DNA of 16,330 nt from Lachnospiraceae bacterium (GTDB lineage Bacteria; Bacillota; Clostridia; Lachnospirales; Lachnospiraceae), in the NCBI GenBank assembly GCA_900765975.1, contig CAAFTS010000056.1, forward strand, positions 1-16,330, written 5' to 3'. How positions within the stretch are numbered: the stretch's first letter is position 1; each line of letters opens with the position of its first letter. The notes below the pieces were generated by a model. The model searched no databases, had not been told where the DNA came from, and saw only the letters and a list, made by a program, of their open reading frames with translations. Shown here piece by piece: positions 1 to 6,907 of the stretch. Position numbers and translations under genes: made by a program.

Positions 1-644
1 ATACCTGATGTGCTTCCTATATAATCTGCCAACTGACAAACTGACTCTGGGCATTCCGGATGTACAAGCACTTCTGCCTGAGGATGCATTTCTTTTGCCT
101 TTTTCACTTCCTCTACTTTCATCTTTTCATGAATCGGGCAATACCCTTGATTCAAAATAACATGTTTCTCCGGAACTTGCTCTGCTACATAACGTGCTAA
201 ATTCTTATCCGGAATAAAGAAAATATTTTTCTGTGGCAATGCTCTTACAATTTTAACAGCATTTGCCGAAGTTACACACACATCTGCATATTGTTTTAAT
301 TCTGCCGTAGAATTAATATAACAAACAACCGCAAGATCCTCATACGTCTCCCGCATTTTCTGAATAGTTTCTTTATCTGCCATATGTGCCATTGCACAAT
401 CTGCATGCAAATCAGGCATTAAGACAATTTTGTTAGGATTCAGAATCTTAGCACTCTCACCCATAAAGGAAACCCCGCAAAATACAACGGTCTGCTCCTT
501 TAAGTCAACCGCCACCTTACTCAGATAAAACGAATCCCCAATATAGTCTGCAATCTCCTGTACTTCCGGACGAACATAATAATGTGCCAGAATCACCGCA
601 TTTTTCTCTTTTTTTAACTGTTGTATCTTTTCAACAATATCCAT
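1..644 (-). CDS. nadA: Quinolinate synthase NadA (partial, C-terminal end outside window)
   Basis: NadA condenses iminoaspartate with dihydroxyacetone phosphate to quinolinate in de novo NAD synthesis, using a [4Fe-4S] cluster in the cytoplasm. I translated this frame by hand: about 214 residues are visible, beginning MDIVEKIQQLKKEK, and the frame is open to the left edge. Family hallmarks are the ILAHYY segment (residues 18-23), ADYIGDS (32-38), FCGVSFMGESAKILNP (55-70) and PDLHADCAMAHMAD (77-90). C83 and C169 match two of the three cluster cysteines known in NadA; the third should lie beyond the window. The ATG at 642-644 was chosen because AAGGGAG lies 8 bases upstream; an in-frame GTG two codons earlier would sit too close to that site. 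In Firmicutes nadA is commonly followed by nadB and nadC, which would be to the left of this window. Identification is secure. Confidence 0.96.
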   Translation of the reverse strand, partial: MDIVEKIQQLKKEKNAVILAHYYVRPEVQEIADYIGDSFYLSKVAVDLKEQTVVFCGVSFMGESAKILNPNKIVLMPDLHADCAMAHMADKETIQKMRETYEDLAVVCYINSTAELKQYADVCVTSANAVKIVRALPQKNIFFIPDKNLARYVAEQVPEKHVILNQGYCPIHEKMKVEEVKKAKEMHPQAEVLVHPECPESVCQLADYIGSTSG

Positions 645-660
645 AATCACTTCTCCCTTA

Positions 661-677
661 GTAAACCTTACGTAAAC
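661..677 (-). promoter_or_regulatory. Possible operator: GTTTAC direct repeat in nadA leader
   Basis: Just downstream of the nadA -10 box the minus strand reads GTTTAC, five bases, GTTTAC, so the two copies start 11 bases apart, about one helical turn. Part of the element also reads as the palindrome TTACGTAA (668-675). Its place at the expected transcription start would suit a repressor. NAD synthesis genes in Firmicutes are often controlled by NiaR, but I cannot confirm that this sequence, or the ACAT...ATGT element over the -35 box (703-722), matches that regulator's site. Confidence 0.35.
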
Positions 678-684
678 TCAACCT

Positions 685-713
685 ATTATAGCACTCAACT
701 TTACATCTGACAA
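685..713 (-). promoter_or_regulatory. nadA promoter (-35 TTGTCA, -10 TATAAT)
   Basis: On the minus strand TTGTCA (708-713) is followed by exactly 17 bases and a perfect TATAAT (685-690), about 40 bases ahead of the nadA start codon. The match to the sigma-A consensus is strong (five of six at -35, six of six at -10), and the position leaves a short leader containing the ribosome site. It is the most convincing promoter in the window. Confidence 0.85.
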
Positions 714-754
714 GACACATGTTTACTCCTATGCAAAATGATTCTTTTATACAG

Positions 755-798
755 AAAAAAAGGGATTTGTCACCAATCCAATCGTGCCAAATCCCTTT
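755..798 (-). terminator. Rho-independent terminator of the siroheme/sulfur operon
   Basis: An 11-bp stem pairs AAAGGGATTTG (759-769) with CAAATCCCTTT (788-798). A CAC/GTG pair can extend it inward past one mismatch. On the minus strand the stem is followed by a run of seven T (755-761). It begins about 20 bases after the aldo/keto reductase stop codon, so it should end the operon that starts near 8600 and insulate nadA from it. Confidence 0.85.
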
Positions 799-818
799 CC
801 CTTATATAAAACAATTCG

Positions 819-1739
819 TTATGGCAGTATATTTCCCGCCGCCATATAAATTCCATACCACTCTTCTCTTGTCAATGAAATGTCTGCTGACTGACAAATT
901 TGAGCAAACCTTTTCTGATTCATTGTTCCCGAAAGCACCTGCATATTGGCCGGATGCCTGAGAATCCATGCCGCAGCAATTGTCGTATCACTGACTCCGT
1001 ATTTTTCGGCAATCTCCTGAATTTTCTGATTCAGTTCCGGAAATTTCTCACTTCCTAAAAATACACCTTCGAACATCCCGTACTGGAATGGTGACCATGC
1101 CTGAATTGTCACATCATGCAATCTACAATAATCCAACACACTTCCATCTCGGTTGAGACTGCCCGGTGTCATCATATTTACTTCTATTCCACTTTGAATC
1201 ATCGAAGAATGAGCTGCACTAAATTGTAGCTGATTTGCCATCAATGGCTGATTCACATATTTTTTCAAAAGTTCCATCTGCATAGGATTTTGATTCGAAA
1301 CGCCAAAATATCTAACCTTCCCGGACGCATACAGCTCATCAAAGGCTGCTGCCACTTCTTCCGGTTCCATCAGAGTGTCCGGCCGGTGCAGCAACAGAGA
1401 ATCCAGATACTCTGTTCCCAATCTTTTTAGAGAACCTTCTACAGATGCAATAATATGTTCTTTCGAAAAATCAAACATCACACCCGGAACGATTCCACAT
1501 TTGCTTTGAATCCACATCTCTTCACGTCTGATCCCTGTTTCTTTCACAGCATCTTGAAACCGCTCTTCGCAGACGCCTTTTCCATAAATATCGGCATGGT
1601 CAAAAAATGTGACTCCTGACTCCATTGCAGTGTCAATCATCTTCGCAGCCTCGCTGACAGACAGCTCAGTCAGTCGCATACATCCCATGACAACGGCAGG
1701 TACTTGAATTGAAGAACTGCCCCAGTTTACCTTTTCCAT
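819..1739 (-). CDS. YdhF-like aldo/keto reductase
   Basis: A cytoplasmic NAD(P)H-dependent aldo/keto reductase of 306 residues that should reduce an aldehyde or ketone; the substrate is unknown. The (beta/alpha)8-barrel catalytic tetrad is visible as D47 and Y52 in DHADIYG, K80 in SKCGI and H118 in LLLHRPD. The phrases DHADIYG, SKCGI and LHRPD, followed by GKVRYFGVSN, closely resemble the Escherichia coli YdhF type from memory. An upstream in-frame TTG at 1746-1748 would lie only 2 bases from the GGAGG ribosome site; the ATG at 1737-1739 lies 11 bases from it and is preferred. It is the last gene of the operon, 43 bases after the siroheme synthase gene, and a terminator follows. Its link to sulfur or siroheme chemistry is not evident from sequence. 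Confidence 0.88.
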   Translation of the reverse strand: MEKVNWGSSSIQVPAVVMGCMRLTELSVSEAAKMIDTAMESGVTFFDHADIYGKGVCEERFQDAVKETGIRREEMWIQSKCGIVPGVMFDFSKEHIIASVEGSLKRLGTEYLDSLLLHRPDTLMEPEEVAAAFDELYASGKVRYFGVSNQNPMQMELLKKYVNQPLMANQLQFSAAHSSMIQSGIEVNMMTPGSLNRDGSVLDYCRLHDVTIQAWSPFQYGMFEGVFLGSEKFPELNQKIQEIAEKYGVSDTTIAAAWILRHPANMQVLSGTMNQKRFAQICQSADISLTREEWYGIYMAAGNILP

Positions 1740-1782
1740 ATTGCACAATACCTCCTCTTTTTGTTCGTGTATTATGGTTCTA

Positions 1783-3156
1783 TTATTCCATTAGAAATAG
1801 ATTTTGGCAATACAGAAAATCCAACTCTGCAACATCTCCTATTACAATGACCGCCGGAGAAACTATATTCGCTTTCTCTGCTGCCGCTGCAATCTCACAC
1901 AATTTTGCCCTTACTTTTGCCGGATGAGGCGCATTGCCGCCGGAAATGACTGCTGCCGGAGTATCGCCATCCTTCCCTGCATCCAAAAGCCGTTCTGCAA
2001 TTCGCGGCAGCTGTCGAAGTCCCATCAAAAATACAAGTGTTCCGGATACTTGTGCCAATGCATCGAAATCTTCCGGTAGACCGTCTTCTGTATCCATTGT
2101 ATGTGCAGTCACAATATGCAGCCCTCTGCTGAGTCCCCGATGCGTCACCGGCATACCTGCCTCCGCGGGGATTCCGATTGCCGAAGGAATCCCCGGTACC
2201 TCCTGACAAGGTATTCCAGCCTGAATCAATGCCTGCATTTCTTCTCCGCCTCTTCCAAACAGATACGGATCTCCTCCTTTGAGACGTACGACCTTTAATC
2301 CCGCCTTTGCCAGCTCTATCAATTTTGCATTGATTTCTTCCTGTGGAGCCGAATGAACTCCGGAGCGTTTGCCCATATAAATTCGTTCTGCCGCCTCTGG
2401 AACAGAATCTAATAATTCTGCATCAATCAGATCATCATACACAACTGCCTCACACTGCTGCAACAATCGCAGCCCACGTACAGTAATCAAATCCGCTTTT
2501 CCGCAGCCTGCACCGACAAGGGCAACACTTCCCATCGGTGTTTGCATCCCATATTGCTCCCATTCTTTTTCAGTGAATGGCCGTCCTCTTTTCACGCAGT
2601 CTTCAAATATCTCTCTATAGAAACTTGCTCGTTTCTTTTGCTCCGGAATCTTTTCTTTCACTTCTACTCGTTTTTCTTCCAGCCAATCTAATATATCATC
2701 CAAATTTTCCGGCAGTTCTTTTTTTAAGCATTCCTTAAAATAGACCGATGCTGTCGGACTCACTCCACTGGTACAAATCCCTGCTGACAATTTTCCTTGC
2801 TTTACCAACGCCGGAAATACAAAACTGCATTTTTCCAAATCATCTGCCACATTGACCGGAATCCGTTTTTCTCTGCAAAGACTAGATATGTTATCATTTA
2901 GCTCTACATCATCAGTAGCATCAATGACCATATCTGGAACATTCTCTAAAGATTCCAACATAGAAAGACGAAAGTTCTGTGTTATTTTTATAATTTCAGA
3001 CATTTTCTCTAATTCATCCGACAGGTGCGGCGCAATCACAGTTATCTTTGCCCCATATGGCAGCAATTTTTTCACCTTGCGATATGCAACATTTCCACCG
3101 CCGATAACCCATACATTCTGATCTTTTAAATCCACAAACATTGGAAAATATGCCAT
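1783..3156 (-). CDS. cysG: Bifunctional siroheme synthase (precorrin-2 dehydrogenase/ferrochelatase fused to uroporphyrinogen-III methyltransferase)
   Basis: This 457-residue fusion would convert uroporphyrinogen III to siroheme: SAM-dependent methylation to precorrin-2, NAD-dependent oxidation to sirohydrochlorin, then iron insertion. Residues 1-150 are the dehydrogenase/chelatase domain, with the NAD-binding loop VIGGGNVAYRK (17-27) and NVADD (102-106), whose D105 is in the region of the CysG general-base aspartate. A linker of roughly 55 residues leads to the methyltransferase domain (about 208-457), with VGAGCGKADLITVRG (214-228), RLKGGDPYLFGRGGEE (291-306) and PGIPSAIGIPAEAGMPVTHRG (321-341). 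The usual GPG of the first motif reads GCG here. The length equals that of E. coli CysG as I remember it. The ATG has AGGGAG 5 bases upstream. The gene lies 14 bases after the ATPase gene and supplies the cofactor for the siroheme reductase encoded in the same operon. The family is secure; the symbol follows the fused E. coli enzyme. Confidence 0.95.
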   Translation of the reverse strand: MAYFPMFVDLKDQNVWVIGGGNVAYRKVKKLLPYGAKITVIAPHLSDELEKMSEIIKITQNFRLSMLESLENVPDMVIDATDDVELNDNISSLCREKRIPVNVADDLEKCSFVFPALVKQGKLSAGICTSGVSPTASVYFKECLKKELPENLDDILDWLEEKRVEVKEKIPEQKKRASFYREIFEDCVKRGRPFTEKEWEQYGMQTPMGSVALVGAGCGKADLITVRGLRLLQQCEAVVYDDLIDAELLDSVPEAAERIYMGKRSGVHSAPQEEINAKLIELAKAGLKVVRLKGGDPYLFGRGGEEMQALIQAGIPCQEVPGIPSAIGIPAEAGMPVTHRGLSRGLHIVTAHTMDTEDGLPEDFDALAQVSGTLVFLMGLRQLPRIAERLLDAGKDGDTPAAVISGGNAPHPAKVRAKLCEIAAAAEKANIVSPAVIVIGDVAELDFLYCQNLFLME

Positions 3157-3170
3157 TTTTTCTCCCTCTT

Positions 3171-3938
3171 TTACTTCTTCTGATAATGATAATAATACTG
3201 CACACCATGGGGCGTTTCCATTTTATACACCTTCACCCCAAACACTTGATCCAACAGACCACTTTCATAAAGTTTCTCCGGCGAACCAACGTTTAATAAT
3301 TCTCCCTCTTTCATTAGGGCAATCTTATCTGCCTCCTGCAGCGCCATCCTCAAATCATGCAGTACAAGCACAACTGCTTTTCCCTGTTCTGCAAGCGAAC
3401 GGGCAATCTGCATCATCTGCATTTGATGCCGGATATCTAGATATGTTGTAGGTTCGTCCATGAAAATGGTTTCCGTATTCTGCGCCAATGCCATTGCAAA
3501 ATAAACACTTTGCCTTTGACCACCGCTTAATTCACTGATATTCTCATTTTCATATTCCCTACATCCGGTTACATCCATTGCCTTTCGTGCAATTTTGTAA
3601 TCCGACGCTTGATATCGCCTCGGATATGAAAGATAGGGAAATCTTCCATGAAGAACCATCCGCAGCGCCTGAATCGAAGACAGATTTCGACTCTGTGTTA
3701 AAAATGCGGCTTTTTTTGCAATCTCTTTTCGTTTCATATGACGAAGTTCTTTGTCATCATAGAAGATTTCCCCATTGGTTATCGGAATCAATCCCAATGC
3801 CGCTTTTAGCACCGTTGACTTCCCACTTCCATTTGGCCCAAGCAAAACGGTTACTTTTCCCGGTTCAAAAGACATTGTTACATGATTTACCACATCTTTT
3901 CCACCATAACCAGCCGAAAGATTTTTTATCTGTATCAT
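3171..3938 (-). CDS. ABC importer ATPase, iron-siderophore/heme/cobalamin type
   Basis: A 255-residue cytoplasmic ATPase that powers the adjacent permease. Walker A is GPNGSGKS (34-41), the Q-loop is at Q82 (FLTQSR), the signature is LSGGQRQ (137-143), Walker B is IFMDEPT (158-164) and the switch histidine is H194 (VLHD). The TTYLDIRHQ stretch after Walker B is typical of the FecE/FhuC/BtuD group. Its start overlaps the permease stop by four bases (ATGA), a sign of translational coupling. It ends 14 bases before the siroheme synthase gene. Import of iron chelate, heme, cobalamin or a related tetrapyrrole cannot be told apart from the ATPase. Confidence 0.93.
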   Translation of the reverse strand: MIQIKNLSAGYGGKDVVNHVTMSFEPGKVTVLLGPNGSGKSTVLKAALGLIPITNGEIFYDDKELRHMKRKEIAKKAAFLTQSRNLSSIQALRMVLHGRFPYLSYPRRYQASDYKIARKAMDVTGCREYENENISELSGGQRQSVYFAMALAQNTETIFMDEPTTYLDIRHQMQMMQIARSLAEQGKAVVLVLHDLRMALQEADKIALMKEGELLNVGSPEKLYESGLLDQVFGVKVYKMETPHGVQYYYHYQKK

Positions 3939-4948
3939 ACATGGCCTCCTCTATGTTTCAATAAAATCCAGAGGAAAAATGGAGCACCGGAAAATGCAAG
4001 CACAATTCCAACCGGTAGTTCAAATGGGGAAAATAATGTTCTTGCAAGCAAATCACAGACCGTTACGAAAAACGCTCCGCCGATTGCCGATGCCAGCAAA
4101 AAGGAGAAACTTGTCTCGCCCTTTAGCCTGCGCATCGTATGTGGTACTACAAGTCCTACAAAACTCAGCAGACCAGAAAAGCTAACCGCTGCCCCTGCAA
4201 GCGCCGCTGAGAGCAATAAGAACAACAATCGTACCGGTTTTACCGAAAGCCCCAGGCTATATGCGGTGTCTGTTCCCAATGCCAGAATATCTAACTGATG
4301 GAACAGGGAAAGAATCAAGAACAAACTCAAAAGGATCAGCACTGCTGCCGGTTTTAACTGTTCCATTGTCACTCCGATAAATCCGCCTATCCGAAAATCA
4401 TTCACCCCCGTCAATGCCTCCGGCACTACTGTGACAATGGCATCAATCCCTGCGCTAAACAAATTTGAGATTGCTACCCCCGCCAATACAACGGTCATAC
4501 GGGAGGCGCCTGTTTTCTCTGATAACACCATAACAAAAACGACTCCTGCGAATGCCCCTGCAAATGCAATAAAAGGAGCAAATCGCTGTGCTGTAGGTGC
4601 GATTGCACACATCAGTGCAACCGCAAGCCCGGCACTGGAATTCACTCCTATAATTCCCGGCGATGCCAATGGGTTGTTTAAAATTGTCTGAATCACCGCC
4701 CCCGCTGTTGCAAGCGCCGCTCCTGCAAGCATGGATGCACAGACTCTTGGAATTCTGGTAAATTGAACAATCCGAACCGCTGTAGAAGTCTTTTCTGCAT
4801 CAAATATTGCAGAAAAGACTTCTTTTGCAGACAGGTTCACCGAGCCCATCCAAATACTCATAACAGCTGCCAAAATTGTTAAACCAATCAATCCACCCCA
4901 GAAAATCGTATTATTTCTCCGGATAGAGAATGTCTGCCAGTTTTTCAT
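3935..4948 (-). CDS. FecCD/BtuC-family ABC importer permease
   Basis: A membrane permease of 337 residues with several hydrophobic helices, the usual size for the FecCD/BtuC family, whose members mostly act as homodimers. Recognisable parts are an R-I-P-R stretch before the second hydrophobic block, then GAVIQTILNNPLASPGIIGVNSSAG, and near the end GLVVPHTMRR and DLLAR, all standard for importers of iron chelates, heme or B12. A start at 4967-4969 has no ribosome site; the ATG at 4946-4948 has GGGGAG 6 bases upstream and is preferred. It therefore overlaps the binding-protein gene by 38 bases and the ATPase gene by 4. Only one permease gene is present, as expected for a homodimer. Confidence 0.92.
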   Translation of the reverse strand: MKNWQTFSIRRNNTIFWGGLIGLTILAAVMSIWMGSVNLSAKEVFSAIFDAEKTSTAVRIVQFTRIPRVCASMLAGAALATAGAVIQTILNNPLASPGIIGVNSSAGLAVALMCAIAPTAQRFAPFIAFAGAFAGVVFVMVLSEKTGASRMTVVLAGVAISNLFSAGIDAIVTVVPEALTGVNDFRIGGFIGVTMEQLKPAAVLILLSLFLILSLFHQLDILALGTDTAYSLGLSVKPVRLLFLLLSAALAGAAVSFSGLLSFVGLVVPHTMRRLKGETSFSFLLASAIGGAFFVTVCDLLARTLFSPFELPVGIVLAFSGAPFFLWILLKHRGGHV

Positions 4949-5888
4949 ATGCCTCTCCCCATCTTGCATTTGGTTTCATATTGTATAAATTGGGATCCAT
5001 TACATAATATCTGCCTTCTTTTACAGCCGTCAATGTCTCCCATGCCGGATTACTGAGCAGTGTACTCTCCAATATCATTTCTGCGTCTGTAGAATCTGAT
5101 CCCTGAATCACAACAAATATATAATCCGGATCCTGCTCAATGATTTTTTCCACACTCAGTTGTTCCAATAAACTGTTATCCTGATCTGCAATATTCACAC
5201 AGCCAAGATCTGCCAGCATTTCTCCCAATACACTTTCTTCACTGTTTTTTACCTTGCAGCTGCTGCCTGTAGCACGAACATACAACACACTCGGTTTTCT
5301 TCCGTCAACTCTTTTACGAACCTCTTCTACCTGCTTTTTCACATCTGTACCATAGGTTTCATAATTCTCTTTATGTCCCGTAAGCTGTGTACAAATATCA
5401 AGAACACGCAGATAATCCTCAAAGTTATCCACATTGAAATATGCAGTATTGATTCCCATCTCATCCAACGTTGCCTCCAGCTCTACATTGCGGTCTGTTC
5501 CACAACTTGCCAGAACAAAATCCGGTTCACAGGCAATCAACTGTTCCATATTTACATCCTTTGCAGGTCCCAGATTCACCACGTCCTCACGCAGCGGAAG
5601 GTCAAAATATTTCCAGGTAGCGTCTGTTGCCGCCACAATCTGATCTGCGCCGCCCGCCAGACACCAGATATCGGAAAAACTACTAATCAAACAAACTACC
5701 CGCTGCGGGTTTTCCACCGTTACTTCTCTGCCCATATCATCTGTAAATGTAACTGCCTCTTGTGCCTTTTCTTCTGATACCTGCGTCATTTTTGTCGTTG
5801 TATCTGTTTCTTCTTTCTTTGTATTTGCTGCGCATCCACATGCCAACACCATGCTCATTGCAAGTACAGCTGCAAAATATTTCTTCAT
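4911..5888 (-). CDS. Substrate-binding lipoprotein of FecB/BtuF type
   Basis: A 325-residue extracellular lipoprotein that should capture ligand for the neighbouring FecCD permease. The N-terminus is a signal peptide ending LACGC; the lipidated cysteine is C17 or C19. A Ser/Thr/Lys/Glu-rich linker leads to TFTDDMGREVTVENPQRVV (47-65), the standard opening of the Peripla_BP_2 fold. The glutamates of ME115QL and VE247KI sit where this family usually carries the residues that dock onto the permease. The mature protein has seven further cysteines (66, 76, 120, 129, 166, 211, 230), many for an exported protein. The ATG at 5886-5888 has GGGAG about 5 bases upstream and lies 18 bases after the reductase gene. 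Iron chelate, heme, cobalamin or another tetrapyrrole are all possible ligands; no B12 riboswitch was seen. Confidence 0.92.
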   Translation of the reverse strand: MKKYFAAVLAMSMVLACGCAANTKKEETDTTTKMTQVSEEKAQEAVTFTDDMGREVTVENPQRVVCLISSFSDIWCLAGGADQIVAATDATWKYFDLPLREDVVNLGPAKDVNMEQLIACEPDFVLASCGTDRNVELEATLDEMGINTAYFNVDNFEDYLRVLDICTQLTGHKENYETYGTDVKKQVEEVRKRVDGRKPSVLYVRATGSSCKVKNSEESVLGEMLADLGCVNIADQDNSLLEQLSVEKIIEQDPDYIFVVIQGSDSTDAEMILESTLLSNPAWETLTAVKEGRYYVMDPNLYNMKPNARWGEAYEKLADILYPEK

Positions 5889-5906
5889 CTCTTCTCCCGT
5901 CTTCCC

Positions 5907-6857
5907 TTAGCAGGTAGCTCCGCCTGCCAAATGTAATTGTGCATCTATAATTTCTTGTTTTCTATCTAAAATCTCCCTTGAAAGAAGTTGTTTTTCTACC
6001 TCTTCAAATCCAATTCTGGCAATCGTATCTGCAAAACGTTCTCCTGTCTGTCCCTGCTCTCTAAACAGAAGAATTGCAGCCTCAATGGTGTCCAGCAGTT
6101 CCTCTTCTGAGGTAAAAATCTTAGACAAAGCTCTTCCTTGTGCAATCTTCTTTCCCCATCTTCCACCAATATAAATCTTATATCCCGGTGTTCCTTCTTC
6201 AATTGCATCAAACGGACAATTTCCTACACACCGTCCGCAGTTATTACAAATTTCTTTATCAATCTCTAACATACCGTCTTCCACCTTTGCAGCTTTCATT
6301 GGACACTGCTTTTCAATCTGACATTTCTTACATCCGTTACACATATCTTCATCAAATTCTGGGATCAACTGTCCGACAATTCCCAAATCATTCAAATCCG
6401 GTTTGACACAGTTATTCGGACATCCTCCTGCCGCAATCTTAAATTTATGAGGAAGTTTTACGTCATGATATCCTTTATAAAAACGCTCATGAATTTCTTC
6501 TGTCAATGTAAACGTATCGTACAATCCATACTGGCATGTCGTTCCTTTACAAGATACAATCGGACGTACTACAGAACCAGTTCCTCCTGTTTCCAGACCT
6601 GCCGGTGCAATAAACTCGCGAAATGCCTCAATATCATTGAAATGGATTCCTCGTACTTCCACTGTCAGACGAGTTGTAAATTCAACATCTCCATTTCCAA
6701 ATTTTTTGGCTGCTTCAGCGATTACAGCAGTCTGTTCTGCTGTAATCTTTCCGTTTCTCGTAATAATACGTCCATTGAATAAATCTGTTCCTTTATTATT
6801 CAAAAAACCAAGCGCTTTCACTTTTTTAATCTCTAATGGGCTAATTGTGCATGCCAT
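5907..6857 (-). CDS. Small siroheme sulfite/nitrite reductase with two ferredoxin clusters (AsrC/Dsr-like)
   Basis: A 316-residue protein predicted to carry siroheme coupled to a [4Fe-4S] cluster and to reduce sulfite to sulfide, or nitrite to ammonia, in the cytoplasm. The N-terminal half holds the reductase fold with TTRLTVEVRGI (61-71). The presumed coupled-cluster cysteines are C103 and C108 (SCKGTTCQYG) and C146 and C150 (AGGCPNNC). Two ferredoxin motifs follow: C173, C176, C179, C185, and the canonical C204, C207, C210, C214. Length and layout recall AsrC of anaerobic sulfite reductase (about 337 residues) and small Dsr-like proteins. The open frame extends upstream to a GTG at 6906-6908, but the ATG at 6855-6857 has AAGGAG 9 bases upstream and is preferred. 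AsrA/AsrB partners are absent here. Siroheme synthase in the same operon supports the cofactor; sulfite is favoured over nitrite by the rhodanese-flavoprotein neighbour. Confidence 0.9.
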   Translation of the reverse strand: MACTISPLEIKKVKALGFLNNKGTDLFNGRIITRNGKITAEQTAVIAEAAKKFGNGDVEFTTRLTVEVRGIHFNDIEAFREFIAPAGLETGGTGSVVRPIVSCKGTTCQYGLYDTFTLTEEIHERFYKGYHDVKLPHKFKIAAGGCPNNCVKPDLNDLGIVGQLIPEFDEDMCNGCKKCQIEKQCPMKAAKVEDGMLEIDKEICNNCGRCVGNCPFDAIEEGTPGYKIYIGGRWGKKIAQGRALSKIFTSEEELLDTIEAAILLFREQGQTGERFADTIARIGFEEVEKQLLSREILDRKQEIIDAQLHLAGGATC

Positions 6858-6907
6858 AATTTCTTTCTCCTTTTCTTGTATCTCAATACTCTTTTCTGTA
6901 CCGTACA

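Noticed and set aside
719..961. 80-residue plus-strand open frame
   Set aside because: It spans a terminator hairpin and the 3' end of the aldo/keto reductase gene, with no family resemblance and no ribosome site.
3578..4298. Plus-strand open frames over the ABC ATPase and permease genes
   Set aside because: Both are antisense to genes with complete conserved motifs and show no coding features of their own.
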